NCBI GenBank assembly: GCA_025937615.1
Contig: JAICRA010000104.1
Location: forward strand, 1-5,938
Origin: Thermomicrobiales bacterium
Lineage (GTDB): Bacteria; Chloroflexota; Chloroflexia; Thermomicrobiales; UBA6265
Direction: 5' to 3'
DNA: 5,938 nucleotides
Shown: one piece after another, positions 5,348-5,938 of the stretch
Numbering within the stretch: position 1 is the first letter of the stretch
How the letters are laid out: each line of letters starts with the position of its first letter
Translations under genes and position numbers: made by a program
The notes under the pieces: generated by a model
Seen by the model: only the letters and a program-made list of their open reading frames with translations
Database searches by the model: none
What the model was told of the DNA's origin: nothing

Positions 5348-5938
5348 CTACACGTCCTTGTTCAGTGTCTCGAGGAACTCGTCGTTCGCCTGCGTCTTTG
5401 ACAACCGGCTTAGAAGGAGCTCGGTGCCCTCACTTCCGCCGAGCATCGAGACCATCCGCCGCATCGTCCAGACCTGACGCAACGTCGATTCATCGAGCAG
5501 AAGCTCTTCCCGCCGTGTTCCGGAGCGCTGGATGTCAATCGATGGATAGATGCGCCGTTCCGCAAGTTTGCGGTCCAGGTGCAACTCCATATTCCCGGTG
5601 CCCTTGAACTCTTCGTAGATGACGTCATCCATCCGGCTGCCGGTGTCGATCAAGCAGGTGGAGACCACCGTCAAGCTGCCGCCACCCTCGATGTTCCGGG
5701 CGGCGCCGAAGAAGCGCTTGGGCGGGTACAGGGCGACGGGATCGATACCACCGGAGAGGGTGCGGCCACTCGGTGGCACGGCGAGGTTATAGGCCCGCGC
5801 CAGTCGAGTGATCGAGTCGAGCAGGATCACCACGTCTCGACCACCTTCGACGAGCCGCTTGGCACGCTCGAGCGCCATCTCCGCGACTTTGGTGTGGTCT
5901 TCCACCGGCTCATCGAACGTCGATGAGATCACTTCACC
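5348..5938 (-). CDS. rho: Transcription termination factor Rho, C-terminal part (5' end outside window)
   Basis: Rho is the hexameric RNA-dependent ATPase that pulls nascent RNA out of RNA polymerase at factor-dependent terminators. The frame is open to the right edge. The visible 196 residues begin [11 protein letters not shown] and run to the natural C-terminus, matching roughly the last half of the E. coli protein. Seen in order, counted from the edge: Walker B strand DVVILLDS (35-42) followed by ITRLARAYN, the Q-loop LSGGID (61-66), [11 protein letters not shown], the R-loop [11 protein letters not shown] (109-119), and SGTRREELL (139-147), which includes the arginine-finger region. The RNA-binding N-terminal domain and Walker A lie outside the window. 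The GTG at 5930-5932 is an internal valine codon, not a start. Nothing suggests truncation at the C-terminus: it ends LETLNKDV then TAG. The gene converges on the + strand operon. Confidence 0.97.
   Translation of the reverse strand, partial: GEVISSTFDEPVEDHTKVAEMALERAKRLVEGGRDVVILLDSITRLARAYNLAVPPSGRTLSGGIDPVALYPPKRFFGAARNIEGGGSLTVVSTCLIDTGSRMDDVIYEEFKGTGNMELHLDRKLAERRIYPSIDIQRSGTRREELLLDESTLRQVWTMRRMVSMLGGSEGTELLLSRLSKTQANDEFLETLNKDV

Noticed and set aside
5579..5926. 115-codon frame on the + strand opposite rho
   Set aside because: Antisense to a highly conserved Rho sequence; its composition is explained by the rho codons.
5930..5932. GTG as the start of the rho fragment
   Set aside because: The frame stays open to the edge and reads GEV before ISSTFDEP, matching the conserved Rho sequence, so this is an internal valine.
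1..5938. CRISPR array, tRNA or rRNA gene, transposon ends, prophage or toxin-antitoxin genes
   Set aside because: I saw no spaced direct repeats, cloverleaf, terminal inverted repeats or related protein motifs. Nearly every base is in a recognised gene and no gap exceeds 51 bases.

Overview
This window is GC-rich and densely packed with genes, all in one direction except the last. It suggests a high-GC bacterium. The gene content and protein style (EF-P, AIR-synthase-like protein, glycosylasparaginase-like hydrolase) would fit Chloroflexota, perhaps Thermomicrobia. That placement is an inference from remembered family resemblance; no phylogenetic marker was tested. There is no sign of a phage, plasmid, insertion sequence, CRISPR array or RNA gene.

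Layout, + strand: (1) the C-terminal catalytic domain of an M24 (Xaa-Pro) metallopeptidase, cut by the left edge, 1-666; (2) efp, elongation factor P, 682-1242; (3) accB, biotin carboxyl carrier protein, 1243-1719; (4) xseA, 1716-2948, and (5) xseB, 2945-3247, the two subunits of exonuclease VII; (6) after a 51-base gap holding a hairpin, an AIR-synthase/HypE-like protein, 3299-4363; (7) an N-terminal-nucleophile hydrolase of the glycosylasparaginase/isoaspartyl peptidase family, 4360-5310. On the - strand, converging on these, is (8) the C-terminal half of the transcription terminator Rho, 5348-5938, cut by the right edge.

Genes 1-5 look like one transcription unit. Gaps are 15 bases, 0 bases (TAG directly followed by GTG), and two ATGA stop-start overlaps. 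Genes 6-7 form a second pair, also joined by ATGA, which may belong to the same operon. The order M24 peptidase-efp-accB-xseA-xseB is a shortened form of a gene neighbourhood known in Firmicutes such as Bacillus subtilis, where accC, nusB and folD lie between accB and xseA. Most of the window is therefore housekeeping: translation of polyproline, fatty-acid synthesis, DNA repair and transcription termination.

The points that deserve a second look are: the arginine at the EF-P loop tip, with no modification gene beside it; the absence of accC; and the coupled pair of an uncharacterised ATP-dependent AIR-synthase-like enzyme and a divergent glycosylasparaginase-like hydrolase. I found no clearly new multi-gene system; the coupled pair is the nearest candidate.
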